Positions 32,020-44,159 of a DNA stretch of 64,000 nucleotides are shown here, piece by piece. Positions within the stretch are counted from its first letter, which is position 1. Each line of letters opens with the position of its first letter. The notes below the pieces were generated by a model, which was not told the DNA's origin, searched no databases, and saw nothing but the letters and a program-made list of their open reading frames with translations. This DNA comes from Lactuca virosa (lineage: Eukaryota > Streptophyta > Magnoliopsida > Asterales > Asteraceae), in the NCBI GenBank assembly GCA_928212115.1, contig CAKMRJ010004445.1, forward strand, positions 76,363,695 through 76,427,694, given 5' to 3'. A program made the translations under genes and the position numbers.

Positions 32020-32520
32020 AGTTTCCTCCTCGGGTTGAACGCCAGCGTTAAAGGTTCCTTCATCACTCGACTCTTGAATTTATTCAAGATCGATTGGCCT
32101 CCCACTGCCCCCTTGTCTTATGAGTTCTCTCTCTCTCGGAAAACCCCTCTCCTCACAACGAAGACAACATTGCCACTCGGTCTATAGAAGAGATATCCAA
32201 AGGACTTTTGCGGGTAGCCGACGAAAATACATCGCTCACTTCGAGGCTCGAGCTTGTTGTGAGTCTCTCGTCTTACGAAAGCCTCGCAACCTCAAACATT
32301 GATATGTGCTAACGAGGGAGCCTTCCCTGTCCACATTTCGTGAGGTGTTTTGGCAACCTTCTTGGTAGGGACTAAGTTAAAGATATGGGCGGCAGTCTCT
32401 AAGGCATACCCCCAGAAAGAGATAGGTATTGAAGAATGACTCATCATGGAACGAACCATGTCTAACAAGGTTCGATTACGCCTCTCAGCTACACCATTCA
32501 ACTATGGTGTCCTAGGTCGA
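32020..32520 (-). pseudogene. Copia integrase C-terminal fragment
   Basis: The frame at 32501-32292 reads NGVAERRNRTLLDMV, then SFWGYALETAAHIFNLVP, the region just after the catalytic glutamate of copia integrase. A stop precedes it (TP*LNG at about 32505). A frameshift separates it from the RT frame. Upstream integrase is deleted. Confidence 0.75.
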
Positions 32521-33280
32521 TTTTTCGAAACGATGGGTACCTCTGCTATGTTTGGACCAAGCAGTAAACTCTTAACTCAGTTGAGAAGAGTAAGGTAGCT
32601 CAGGGACTAATGTGAATATAGCCTGATTGGGAAGAAATTTTCGTGACAAAAACTTCATTAAGGCTTTGAAAACACACATTGAGTCAAAAGTGGCTTAGGA
32701 CAACATGCTACAGCATGCTTCTAGGGACACGCTAACTAGTGCAAAGTTTTTCGAAAAATATACCTGACCCTATAACTGCAAGCATGAATCATTGATGATC
32801 TTGGCCAAAAGCTGCATTAAGAAAATAAGATACAAACACCAAAAACAAGAAAATATTTTTGTAGTTTTTGATTTTTCGAAAATTAAACAGCAAAATAAAG
32901 ATAAAATCTTTTTGTTCTTTTTGATTTTTTTGAAAATTGAAAGACGAAACAAAAATAAAATATTTTTGATCTTTTTGAGTTTTTGAAAATTGAAAGACGA
33001 AACAAAAATAAAATCTTTTTGATCTTTTTGAGTTTTCGAAAATTAAAAGACGAAACAAAAATAAAATCTTTTTGATCTTTTTGAATTTTCGACATAAAAG
33101 TAACGAAAAAATTTTTGTACATAACTCACGAAAATTTGTGATTAAGCGATGTGTACATAATGTCGAAATCGAAGCGTGTCGAAGCGCTGAATACGGACAG
33201 TAACTTCTGAATGACAAGCTATTTCCTCTGATCAAACATTCAGCACCTCTGAATCGACACTTTTGGACCTTGTTCTCTTA
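32521..33280 (-). other. Spacer after the composite element's pol
   Basis: Non-coding, A/T-rich. Contains the 60-bp tandem array. A 148-codon frame across it (KKILFLFRL-type repeats) is a product of the array. Confidence 0.55.
32865..33095. repeat. A/T-rich tandem repeat, about 60 bp x 4
   Basis: Units alternate TTTTTGATCTTTTTGAGTTTT and GAAAGACGAAACAAAAATAAAA with few changes. Confidence 0.85.
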
Positions 33281-34960
33281 TCATTCTTTCGAAATCAATC
33301 CAGGAACAAAATTTCCTTCAATCCTTCCTAGACCCCCCCAAATTCTCACGAATGATTTTTCATTTAATGGCTTTGGGAAAATATCAGCAAGTTGATCAGT
33401 GGTTTTCACAAAGTGAACTTCGATATTGCCATCCTCAACATGATCTTTTATAAAGTGATAGTGAAGAGCAATTGCTTGGTTTTTTAATGTTGCACAGGAT
33501 TGTGACAAATTCGTATGGCACTTTGCGAATCGCAATAAAATGGAATTTTCTTCATGTTGATTGCATAATCACACAGTTGGCTTTGTATCCATTTGACTTG
33601 TGAAGTGCAAGCTGCAGCAACAACATACTCTGCTTCTGCTGTGGAAATCGAAACACATGTTTGCTTATTCGTCTGCCAGGTTACTAACTTCCCATCCAGT
33701 AATTTACATCCGCCACTTGTGCTTTTTCTATCAAGATTGCAACCTCCTAAATCAGCATTAGAAAATGCTTGTATAAAGAATCATGTTTTCGAAGGATACC
33801 ACAATCCTAACGAAATTGAGCCTTTGAGATATCGAAAAATATTCTTCACCGCTGTTAAGTGTGGTCCTCTTGGATTCGATTGATATCTAGCACAATTACA
33901 AACAAAAAACATAATGTCAGGTTGACTTGCCGTAAGGTAAAGTAACGAACCTATCATGCTTCTGTATACAGTAAGATCAACAGCTGCTTTATCTAACGAA
34001 GGTGTGAGCCTTGTTCCAATCGCCATTGGTACTCGTAATTTCGTGCTATTTGTCAAGACAAAATTTTCAAGCAGATTCTTTTTATATTTTTCTTGATTGA
34101 TAAATATTCCTTCTCTGCTTTGATGAATATTCAATCCTAGAAAATTGTTTATTTTCCCCATCATGCTCATTTCGAATTGACTTTTCATCAGATTTTCCAA
34201 ATCTCTAGACAAAGCAGGATCAGTTGAGCCAAAAATAATATCATCAACATATATTTGAACAAGCATAAGATGATCCCCTTCTTTCTTTCGAAATAGTATG
34301 GGATCAACTGATCCTTGTTTAAATTTTGATTGTTTTAAAAAAGAGGTAAGAGTTGCATACCATGCTCTTGGTGCTTGTTTTAACCCATATACAACTTTAT
34401 CTAAAATATAACAATGATTAGGAAAATTTTCATTTATGAAACCTGGAGGTTGTTCAACGTATATAGTTTCTTCAAGTTCGCCATTGAGAAAAGCACATTT
34501 GACATTCATCTGATAGACATCAAAATCCTTGTGTGCTGCATAGGCCAAAAATATTCGAACAGCCTCGAGTCTTGCGACAGGGGAAAAGGTTTCCTTATAG
34601 TCAATACCTTCTTGTTGCGAATAGCCTTTAACTACAAGCCTAGCCTTATTTCGAAAAATCTTACCATCTTTGTCTATTTTGTTTTTGAAAATCCATTTTA
34701 ACCCAACAATCGAAACATCTTTTGGTTTAGGAATTAATCTCCAAACCTTGTTTCTTTCGAATTCAGACAATTCAGATTGCATTGCAACAACCAAATCTGA
34801 GTGTTCCATTGCAGTCTTAACTGATTTTGGTTCAATTTTCGAAATAAAGACATTAAACATGCAAAACTCCTGATAAGCATTAAGAACCTCATTCTTTGCA
34901 CGAAGTTGAGCTCTAGTTAACACACCATCTTGTGGATTTCAAAGCACTTATTCTTTTGGA
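33281..34960 (-). pseudogene. Copia RT and RNase H of the composite element
   Basis: RT: one open 380-codon frame (34923-33781) with WIFKNKIDKDGK, ARLVVKGYSQQEGIDY, QMNVKCAFLNGEL, YGLKQAPRAWY and VQIYVDDIIFGS (YVDD at 34252-34241), then NFLGLNIHQ. RNase H follows in broken frames. The STAEAEYV-type and YCDSQSA-type segments lie between 33780 and 33535, and the tail (33535-33281) has HFIKDHVEDGNIEVHFVKT and LADIFPKPL. At least one stop and one frameshift separate RT from the RNase H tail. Order after integrase confirms Ty1/copia. Confidence 0.88.
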
Positions 34961-35108
34961 TGATTTCTTGTCCATTTCTCCAATGGTGGATATGCTAGAT
35001 CAAAATCCAATGGTGCATCTTCGAGCATTTCTTCATTCTCTGAACCTGCAACAGACTTATTATCATTAAAATCATGAAAAGTTTCATATTGATTATTATT
35101 CGACACAT

Positions 35109-36709
35109 TTAACGCCCCTCGACAATTTCATTTTCAGGTTGCTCCCCCTCAACATCATCATCCATTCTCCTATTCTCCCCCTCGAAAGAATGCTCCCCCT
35201 CAACACGAGAATTTGAATGCAAGTGCTCCCCTTCCACTTGATCATTTGGCATACTTTCACTATTTTCAGGAGAAGGTGATGTCGAGTTTTCATCAACTTC
35301 ATCTTGAGTAAGTGTCGAACAATTAGAATGCTTTAATGATTCCGGAAGTTGATTATCCTGAGCATTGATTTCAGTATCAGCAGCCCTATCTGGAATACCA
35401 AAAATTAAATCATAATCAAAATCAGATGAATTAAGACTTTCAAATTCATCTTTTGATTCATTAAGTATTGGTTTTTGTTTGAAACACTTTTCAACTTGTT
35501 TGATATAATAATCATCGAACGTAAGATTGAATGTTTCATCAATTTTCCCTGTTCGTCTATTCAACACTCGATATGCAACTGAATTATGAAAATATCCCAA
35601 GAAAATACCTTCGTCGGCTTTGGACTGAAATTTTGAAAGATTATCCTTGAGATTCATAATAAAACACATGCAACCAAAAACATGAAAGAATTTAACATTA
35701 GGTTTTGATTATTGATAATTTCGTAAGGAGTAATGTTGAATCTTCGATGAATGAACGATCTATTTTGTGTAAAACATGCAGTAGAAACTGCTTCAGCCCA
35801 AAGATATTGAGGAAGATTCGCATATGTGAGCATCGTTCTTGCATCTTCACAAAGAGAACGATTTCGCCTTTCAACAACCGCATTCTGCTGAGGTGTATAT
35901 GGTGAAGAAAATTTATGCGAAATTCCTTTGTCTATTAAAAACGAATCAAGAGCATTGTTCTTAAATTCGGAACCATTGTCACTCTTGATTTTTCGAACTT
36001 TCTTCTTCAAACTTGTTTCCATCTTTTTGATAAAATCAATCATTATTTGAGCAACTTCTGATTTTAACCTGAGAAAATAAACCCAAGTAAATCGAGAAAA
36101 ATCATCAACAATGACTAAAATGTACCGTTTCTTGTTAAGAGTTTCAACAGTTGATGGTCCACAAAGATCAATATGAAGAAGTTCCAATGGTTCAATGATT
36201 TCCGAATCAATGATAATTGGATGTCCTTGTCGATGTTGTTTCCCTTGTTCGCAAGCTGCACATAAAGTATCATTGTCAAATTTTAAAATAGGTAAACCTC
36301 AAACAAGATCATTCACAACTAATTTATTAAGATTTCGAAAATTCAAATGAGAAAGACTTCGAAGCCGGCTAACATCTGATGAAGCTTCCGAAAGTAAGCA
36401 CATTGATGGAACACCAACAATTGGCTTTATGTCAAGTGTGAACATATCTCCCTTTCTTTTGGATTTGATCAAAACTTCTTTCGTATTGACATTCGAATTA
36501 ATTCTTCCTTCTTCATTAAACATTACTTGATTTCCAGTGCCCACAACAAGTTGCGAAACACTAATCAAATTATGTTGAAGACCTTCGACATAGGCAACTC
36601 GGTTTACAGTAAACTTCCCATTTGTGACTTTACCATATCCCTTGACTTGATACTTTTGATTGTTGCTAAACTTCACAACACCAGCATTTTCCAAACATCG
36701 ATAATCACA
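35109..36709 (-). pseudogene. Copia integrase of the composite element
   Basis: Minus strand. The GAG-pre-integrase segment (36694-36299: VEGLQHNLISVSQL, then LSHLNFRNLNKLV) leads through a TGA stop to a CAACEQGKQ zinc segment. The core at 36187-35654 has LLHIDLCGPS, KSDNGSEFKNN and NAVVERRNRSL, supplying the D, D and E. The C-terminal extension at 35669-35109 has EGIFLGYFHNSVAYRV and an acidic tail. The core is open, but a frame change occurs near 35660. Flanked by protease upstream and RT downstream. Confidence 0.87.
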
Positions 36710-37640
36710 TTAATTCTCTTTCCTTCCAGTCATGTGACGCGAGCAACCACTATCAATATACCATTTTTCATCATATTGCTTGTCACATAAAACCTGCAAT
36801 CAGTGGAAAAATATAGGTACCCAAGGCTGTTTGGGTCCTTTGTGATTAGTTTGAAACACACTGTGAAAGGGAGATCCTATAATCCAATTACGAACTTTAG
36901 ATTTAACACTATCAATTAAGTCCACTTCATTTGGTAAAGGCTCAGATATATAATATTTCAAAAGTTTAGGACTTTCACTGACTTTCACCTTTGCCTTCTC
37001 AGTTTTTGGCTTTATTGCCTTTTCTTTCGAAACAGGGCGCCATGCCTTAACTGAAGATGTCGAGTCTTTCGATGATGAACTGACATTCGACATTTCGTTC
37101 AAATACTTTTCATTAGCATTTTTGATTTGTTGTTGAGAGTATTTTCCTGTTTGATAAGACTTTCCTTTGCCTTCAAGCCAATGATCGATATTTTGCACAT
37201 TTGATCTACCCTTGGTATATGAAACTTTAAAAGCTTGTTTCGCTGGGGGATTGGGAAAATTTTGTTGTTGTGGTGTGAATTTGACATTTCGTTTTGACTG
37301 AACTTGATCAAACCTTTATGTTTCAACCTTTGACTCAAAACGCTGTTAAGACCTCTTTTAATGAAAATGAATTGGTTTTAGATGGAAATCATTTTGAAAA
37401 ACCATTATTGAAAAACCTTGTTTGATTATTAGAATGAGGTTTCTTCAAAGATGATAATTTTTTCGAATTTGAAAATTTCTTTTCATGAGATGTATGACTT
37501 TGAGTTCGTGACAAAAACTCAGTTTCGTGATTTTTGATATTCGAAAAGTCAGTATGTGAAGTTGATTGAGACAAATGTTTTTTAGATAGAGCGGGATTTT
37601 TCTTTATAACTGAACTTGATGAAGCATTGTCTTAACCTTT
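36710..37640 (-). pseudogene. Copia protease motif and upstream linker
   Basis: The retropepsin active site is readable on the minus strand at 36763-36725 as WYIDSGCSRHMTG, followed by a TAA (36712-36710). Upstream, a low-complexity Ser/Lys linker (KAWRPVSKEKAIKPK near 37050) is broken by stops and frame changes. Confidence 0.72.
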
Positions 37641-37911
37641 TCAGACATTATCTTTTCAGTTCTTTTTCTTTTGCAAATCATTTGGTTTCTTTCGAGACTC
37701 AACAATTTGCCAAAAGATTTTCTTTCTAGCCTGTCTCTTTGAACTTCCATTTTCTTTTGAAAATTTGTCAATTTGATCTTTAAATTCTTTTGAATTTATT
37801 TTCACATTTTGTGATTTGACTTCCAATTGCGTTTCATCCTCTTTCGAAATTTTTGATTTTTCAACCCATTTTCGTTGATGTTTTTGTCTTTGAAAAATGC
37901 AGAATTCTTTG

Positions 37912-39318
37912 TTAGATTATTTTCGACAACACATTGATTTGAGAAAAAATCTTCTTCGAAGTTTCCTTATTATCTTCACCTGTCAATTTGTTAAATTCCG
38001 GTTTGATGTTTTCAACATTCCCAGTCGTAACAAATACTTGATTTGGAAAAATGACATCATCTGTGCACTTGAAATTTGGATACAAAACCGTATTTGTTTC
38101 TAGATAATGAGCACCTTTTTCTTTCAACACTTTGTCAAAATTTTCTGTTTCACCATACACCTGATCAACAACAATTCTTGGTATTTCATTTTCTTTCGAA
38201 ACATCTTTTGTGGTGGTTGTGTCTTTCAAAATTTCGTCATCATCCTCCTCATCATCACTACTATCAGTTTGACTATCTTTGACACATACATGATCAAAAT
38301 CACAAACTTTCGAAGTGGAGGCTTGATCAGTGTCAGGCTTAGCTAACAAATCATTATATTTTTCATTGCCTTTACTCAAAGATGTGACATTAATGACAGA
38401 CGACTGAGAACAATCGACATCTTTAATCTCACTAATTTCGCTAAAATTATCAGAATTATCTTCAATATCAGAAAAATTAGATTGATTGTCAGATTTCGAA
38501 TTCTCAGTTCTTTTGAAAAATTTAAATTGTTCGTTTTTGGTTAAGGTGTCATTCACAATGTCAACTAATTCATTAGCATCCAAATTTTCATCAATTTTCA
38601 CAATTCCATATGTATATCTATTATCTGGAACTTTATCAAAAGCTGAAATATTCATCTCACAGTCATAAGAAGTTTCATCAACTTTTTCTCTTTCGAAAGC
38701 TAAAAATGGTAGAAGCTTCCTATGTTGTTCTCTACTAATTTCACATGAATGATGTAATTCAGTTAATTTTCCATAGAGTCTCTTAGCAGAATTACAATAT
38801 ATGTTCCTCTTAGTCTTCTTTCTTTCAAAGATTCTTTGAGTTTCGAGTAATTGAGTACTAGCTTTCTTAGCTTCATTGCTAGCATAAATAACAAGATTAT
38901 TCACATAAGTAATAGAAGCATCAAACTCAGTTAATACAAAATTATATGCATATGAAGGAATGTTAAAAGATTGAAGTAGAGAACGTAACTTTGCAGTCAT
39001 TGGTGCATTATCTCCTGACTTCGAAACAAAGCATCTGCCTGTTACATTCTCTTCTTCGACATCCTCGTACCTTGCATACATGGCCCCATGGGTTGGATTT
39101 CTCATATCTTCGTCATCAGACCCCGATGACCATATCTGATACTTTCCCTCATCTTCATCTTCTCCTCTAGCCACAAGTGAAAGATTTTTTGACTTTTTCT
39201 TGACTTCCTCCAGCTTCTCAGAGTAATAAGCCTCATCCTTCACTTTATTCTTCTTTTCTTCTTTATTTCTCTACATACAATCAATAGCTATGTGGTTTGC
39301 TCCATGACAATAATGACA
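37912..39318 (-). pseudogene. Copia gag-pol linker: zinc knuckle and acidic 443-codon frame
   Basis: A nucleocapsid knuckle CHYCHGANHIAIDC (CX2CX4HX4C) is at 39318-39277. A 443-codon open frame follows at 39243-37912. It has a charged start (YYSEKLEEVKKKSK), an alpha-helical middle (KKASTQLLETQRIFERKK) and a strongly acidic C-terminal half (DSQTDSSDDEEDDDEI). I know of no enzyme in it. It lies between the knuckle and the protease, so it looks like a lineage-specific gag extension. Confidence 0.65.
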
Positions 39319-39403
39319 ATCTATCCCTGAATCACCCTTCAACTTCTTCTCTTGTTTCGAATCCTCAACTTTTACCTCTTTCATCTCAAACCTCTTCTCC
39401 TCA

Positions 39404-40327
39404 CTAACCTTCCCAAAATAACATCCCTTCGTTTCTCCAGACTTCATCTTCGCAAAAAAATGGCTTCTTGTAAAACTTCTTCACCATGTTGTTGGAGTAA
39501 AATGCAACAGCTTCGTCGTCCGAATTGACAATAAGACCTTCTTCTTCTGAACCTTCGTTATCAGCAAGTTCCTTCTCACTTTCTCTACCACCGACCTTCG
39601 ATACTAGAGCTAAAGGACCACCCAGACTGATCCTTGACTCTTCTGCCATTTCATTCACTTCAGTTTCATGAGTTTTTAGCTGGTTGTAAATGTCATTTAA
39701 GGAAGAAAAATCGAAGCCATGATGTGTCTTAATCATCAAACTTACATTCCTCCATTCCTTACATAGACCCATGACAAAAGTAATGTTGTATTCAATGTTA
39801 GTCCTTTTGATTCCATACCTTGTGCACTTGTAGATAAGCTCGTTCAGACGATCGTAATACATTTCAATTGTTTCTCCAACTTTCTGGTTGAATTCTCTTA
39901 ATTCAATAAGACAATGTTTTACAGAACTAATTTTGGTTTTTTCACTCCCCTAGTACTTTTCCTTCAACGTATTCTAGATCTCTTTTGAAGTTGTGCAAGT
40001 GCGAATATGATTATACACCATAGGAGGAAGAGCACCACGTATATCTCTCATGCATTTCTTCTCATAATTCTTCAACCTTTCATTTTGTTCAGTAACACTT
40101 GGATTTGATGAAGAAGTACCTATGCTTTCAACAGAAGAAGGTGGAATTACATCATTAGTAATACAATTCCATAGCTCTTCATCTATGTCATTCAAGTAAT
40201 CCTCCATTCGATCAGCCCACTGATCGTAACACTCTGGAATTAGCATTGGAATCTTCGTAGATGACCCAAGGAGATGAGAATACGACGCCATCATGTTCAT
40301 GTTAAAATTCGCCATGAATGTACGCAC
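39404..40327 (-). pseudogene. Copia gag, N-terminal and capsid part
   Basis: Two frames, 40327-39974 and 39862-39404. The first contains MASYSHLLGSSTKIPMLIP and WADRMEDYLNDIDEELW, typical of the UBN2/DUF4219-type copia gag. The second has TFVMGLCKEWRNVSLMIK and DIYNQLKTHETEV. A frame break lies between them (39973-39863). The start is likely the MASYSH methionine, about 45 nt inside the frame. Upstream is a 221-bp leader to the primer site. Confidence 0.8.
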
Positions 40328-40548
40328 GAATTCTCAGAAAAAATTTAGAAATTTGATAATTAATGGATGAATTGAACAGAAAGAACAAGAAGAACACTCG
40401 ATTAAACAAACTAGTTGCATAATCGACTCACAACTGAATATCAAGGATGATTTTTAGTATCAATGGTGCGGAAATTTTTGAATCCAAGGTGAGACTCAAA
40501 ATACAATTGATACAGAATGAAAATCAGATCATTGCAATATGATTCCTT

Positions 40549-40559
40549 CTCTGATACCA
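40549..40559 (-). other. Primer binding site of the composite element
   Basis: Minus strand TGGTATCAGAG (11 of the usual 12 bases; the last C is A), two bases from the 5' LTR end. Confidence 0.9.
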
Positions 40560-40561
40560 AT

Positions 40562-40895
40562 TGTAGTGATTTATGAACATTGGTTTGACATGTGGAATTA
40601 AATAACAAAAAATGAACACGGTGATTTGGGTGTTTAAGAGATGCATTTGATTATGTATGGTGTTACAAAAAAGGATTTAGATCTAAATCTACATCATTAA
40701 CACACACAAACACTCTCAATGTTACATCTCTCAAGCACACCTCTATAAGTGGTATAAACCCACCTTATATAGAGGTGTTTACATGTCTCTCTCTCTCTAT
40801 CTCTCATGTCACAAGGCTACTTTACCACATGCAAGTGGGTCTACAAAAGTCAAAACCATTTACAAAGTCATACATGGACAACTTTGTACCCAACA
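40562..40895 (-). repeat. 5' LTR of the composite copia element
   Basis: 334 bp, plus strand TGTAGTGATTTATGAAC to TTTGTACCCAACA, with CGGGT directly outside. TATA CTCTATATAAGG on the minus strand near 40773-40762. Confidence 0.93.
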
Positions 40896-40900
40896 CGGGT

Positions 40901-41600
40901 AATATTTTTCAGTCGAGGTTTTCGTTCGGAAGTCGCATGGGGCGACTGTGTGAGTGTGTTTTGGCTCAGCAACTGGGTAGGAGTCCGGTATTTCAAATAG
41001 TTGGCAGACAAGTTGGGACTAAGGAGGTATCAGCTGCTTTGGGAAAGCGAATAGTAGGTTGTGTGATGTTTTGAGTAGTGGTAATGCTCTGATATTCTTG
41101 TGTGTGGGGTAGCTTGTTGGTCGGGAAATGCTAAGTCACTTTGTAGTGGGATTGAATAATCTCAAAGTAATTGATTTGAACTTGTGGCGCAGATCTCGTT
41201 TGAGTCTAACCGTTGCAGGGATGGATCTTCTACTTGAAGGATTATTTAAGTCATATGTTAAGTATGGGCGTTCTACACCTGGTTATGACATGGAGTTGTT
41301 TCAGCATGAGCGCTCTGTCGGGGAGTCAGACCAATGTAGATTCCAGGCTTCGGAAAGGATAGAAGTGATTTCCTTCGGGGGCTCAAGGTTTATTTTTCTT
41401 CGGGATGGAAGTTTCTGTTTGGGTTCGATTGTCTTGGGAAGGTCGTTTTATGCGCAGAATTTTCAGTTGCGTTCCTTAATTCGGGTCAGTGGCCCAATCT
41501 TCAGTGGTCATGAGGCTTAGGGCCTTGCGAAAGGAAGAATTTGGCCCTTCTCGGGTGTGGGTGCTATGGTCTAAGTGATCCAAGTGTTCGATTGTGTCTT
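40901..41600 (+). other. Old gypsy-related debris, middle part
   Basis: Continuation of 8672-10075. A 130-codon open stretch (41128-41520) has no domain I recognise. Confidence 0.35.
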
Positions 41601-43447
41601 CGGAGGTCAAGGGTATAATTGTAATTTGATATTTCGGTCTTTTATGGATTTCGGGTTTTGTTCGGGAGGTTTTAAGGCTTGGGTGTGTTGTTAGAAGCGT
41701 AGGGCTTCTCGCCACCTTTTCGTGGATATACGGTACGTTGGCAGCGAACCTAAGATGAGGAAGTTATGGCATTTTGAAGATATTGGCAGAATTGGCCCCT
41801 GATGGAAATAGTTGGCAAATCGGTCTCATGCATGCGAGGAAGGAATACGCGTGTCTGGCTGGGTACGCCCAACATAGCTATGGGTACACCCAACGTAATG
41901 GGCAGGGTGCCAAACCCTAATTTTTAGGGTTTGGGCACTATTTAAGCATCTTTATGAGCTCAAGGCTCTTTCATTCTCAGCCTCCATTGCCTACTAAGCC
42001 TCATTTCAGAAACCCTAACCTCATTTTGAGTGATTGAGAGATCTAAGTGTGTTCTTGCTCAATTCCAAGAAAATGGTGCTTGGTGCTAGCTTGTGGTTCA
42101 AGATAGGACGTTTAGATCCAAACTTTTGTCTTCATTTCCAGCTCATTAAGGGTATAAAGTTCTCATCTTGACTTCTTCTTGTGCAATTTTGAGTTTATGG
42201 CAAGATTAACGTTTTTTATGGTGTATTAAGTTCTCCTTGTGAGTTTGAACCACTCTAGGAGCTTGGAGTGATAGATATTACCTCTTCTGATCTTGTTAGT
42301 CCATAAAAATGCTTGCTTGATGTTTAGAATTGTTGCATGCATGTTCTAGTTGGATTATGTTGGGCCTTAATGGATTAAGTTGGTTGTTGGGTCCCATTGA
42401 GTCATGAAAATGCTTAAAGGTGCCGACTTATGCATTAAGAGCTTAGTTGGAAGGTCTTCTGAGGTTTTGACGGAATGACTTAACGGATCAAGTCGTGAGT
42501 TAAGTTTTGGAGAAATTACGGTTATGGCCCACATATGGGTAGGGCCCAATTTGGAAATGTGGGCCATTAGTGGGCTTTTATGGATTTTGTAGTTTTGGGC
42601 TTGTTTGGTTTTGGGCTTAGGCCTTAGTTCTAAGTCTAGTTGGGCGAGGGATAAAATGGTCATTTTACCCCAAGTATGGATTATGGATCATAGTTTGGAA
42701 CCCAATTGCTAATTGGGTGTTTTTTTGGCATTGATAGCTTGGGAAGTCGCCAGGGCAGCAGCTAGGGGTTTCTTTCGGTGAGCTTTTGCATTCGAGGTGA
42801 GTCTCCTCACTATTTCTATGGGTCGAAGGCATCAATGCTAGCCCATTTGGTTTATGTATTGTAGGAAGACCCGAGGGTAACCCTTGGCAGTTTGTATGAA
42901 AGACCAGGAGGCGGCTCCTAGCAAACTGTATGCAAGACCAGAGTCTGAACTCTAGCACTTAATTAGTTAAGTAGTGTAGATTGTATGCTAGTTGTATTTG
43001 TGATGCTCGCATGGAAGACCCGGAGGTGGCTCCTGGAACTTGTCTATAAGAGCCAGGGTTGTGGCCCCCGGCCTGGCAAGGAACACCATGAGGCGGCTCG
43101 TGGCATAATGGCAAGACTATGGTTGGCACATAACACTTTTATTCATTGTTTCGATATGGTGATATGTTTGGCTAATGGTTATGTATGGTATGTGGTATTT
43201 TGGGGAACTCACTAAACTTTGTGATTACAGTTTGTGGTTTATGGTTTCAGGTATTCCCGGTCCGAGAGGGAAGGGCCCGACTTGATTGCAGCGCACAAAC
43301 CTATGTTTCTCCGCAACTTATGATTTTGAGAATTATTGTAATAATTGTTTTAATTTGGAATACCTTAATGTTTGGATAAATGTAAATGGATGTTTGAATC
43401 TATATATTAAAAATGAAAATTTTACCCTCGATTTTTTGGGATGTTAC
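41600..43447 (+). repeat. Diverged chromovirus LTR (start uncertain)
   Basis: Ends GGGATGTTACA at 43447, like the LTR ending at 62510. It shares with that LTR, in order, ACCCTAATTTTTAGGGTTTGGG (41914-41935; there ACCCTAATATTTAGGG), TATGAGCTCA and AGCCTCCAT, the GAGGTGAGT-CTCACTAT segment (42795; there 61684) and GGCACTATTTAAG-type TATA. The left boundary could not be fixed, and no primer site follows 43447. Confidence 0.6.
42870..43110. repeat. Degenerate tandem array in LTR, about 40-45 bp units
   Basis: Recurring GAAGACCCGGAGG / AGACCAGGAGGCGGCTCCT / GGCGGCTCGTGGCA words. A different array sits at the homologous place in the LTR at 57541-62510. Confidence 0.6.
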
Positions 43448-43596
43448 AGTTTAGTGGGTCGGGGTTTTGGCCTTCAGGGTGCTTCGTAAATCATAAAGTA
43501 AAGAGGATCGTTCACGAAGGGTTGGAAGTTGTAATGTTGGGAAAGCTTATGACATCTCCATCAAGGGTTCGGGATTTCCTTGCCATTATTGGTTAT

Positions 43597-44140
43597 TGTT
43601 AACATTACCATGAACAGCCACGTTAAATGTAACGGAAAGTACAAACGAGATGTTATCTAGCCAAAACCTTGGCCAAGGCCCGGCCTTGGCCTAAGTGATC
43701 CAGCACCGGGGTGGCAGTTCGTTCCCCTTCACGAGGAACGAGTATTCCCCCGTGATCTTCTCATTCACTCACGACCAATCAGGACGTGACAAGAAGCTTA
43801 GATGACGCCCAGAACTGACGTCACCAGGCAGTTAGTTAACGTGGGCATGATTCTCCCAGTCATAGGAGGCCACGTCTCACACTCATTGGACGAGGTCCCC
43901 ACGATCCGTTAGAAACAGGTATAAAAGGATCTCTTCTGCCTCAAGGAAGGGATCCATCTTCTCCCTCACGAATTTTAACCTAAAAATCTCTCTCTCAGAA
44001 AACTAACTTGATCGTCGGAGTTACGTCCTAGGAGAACAACCGGACGTCCTTTAACAATACTTCTATGTTGTGTTCTCAAGAAACCTTCCAGGACATATCT
44101 ATCATCCGGCATCCAAACCCCTATAGATCATGTCGCAACA
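43597..44140 (+). repeat. 5' LTR of the Tat-type element
   Basis: TGTTAACATTACCATGAA to CATGTCGCAACA, 544 bp. TATA GGTATAAAAGG at 43918-43928. Confidence 0.92.
43918..43928 (+). promoter_or_regulatory. TATA box, Tat-type 5' LTR
   Basis: GGTATAAAAGG, conserved in the 3' LTR at 51919-51929. Confidence 0.65.
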
Positions 44141-44141
44141 T

Positions 44142-44155
44142 TTGGCGCCATCCGG
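44142..44155 (+). other. Primer binding site, TGGCGCC type
   Basis: TTGGCGCCATCCGG right after the LTR. TTGGCGCC-type sites are used by Tat-group elements instead of the iMet site. Confidence 0.7.
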
Positions 44156-44159
44156 ATGT

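Larger units (their letters stand above)
28675..32520 (-). mobile_element. 5'-truncated second copia element
   Basis: It has a 3' LTR at 28675-29455, a polypurine tract, and RNase H, RT and the end of integrase, reading on the minus strand. At about 32520 the readable sequence stops and DNA in the style of the host copia element resumes. Gag, protease, most of integrase and the 5' LTR are missing. No target duplication can be paired (CATAT on the left). It is the same family as the young element at 16938-24607 by LTR ends, LTR length and polypurine context. Confidence 0.82.
10076..40895 (-). mobile_element. Composite Ty1/copia element with nested insertions, target duplication CGGGT
   Basis: Matching LTRs at 10076-10443 and 40562-40895 are flanked by CGGGT on both outer sides (10071-10075 and 40896-40900), so one integration event placed both ends. 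The primer site (40559-40549) and polypurine tract (10457-10444) give minus polarity. The order is gag (40327), zinc knuckle, protease, integrase, RT, RNase H (to 33281), then a long extra frame (27603 to 13601) and an internal foreign LTR (13490-13219). Integrase before RT is diagnostic of Ty1/copia. Hosted insertions are 16234-26573 and 28675-32520. Removing them leaves roughly 16.6 kb, large for copia. Gag and pol carry several frameshifts and stops. Confidence 0.88.

Noticed and set aside
32789..33235. 148-codon minus-strand frame with repeated FLFRL-type peptides
   Set aside because: Entirely produced by the 60-bp tandem array; low complexity.
41128..41520. 130-codon plus-strand frame
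   Set aside because: Open by chance in old gypsy debris. I see no domain or start context.
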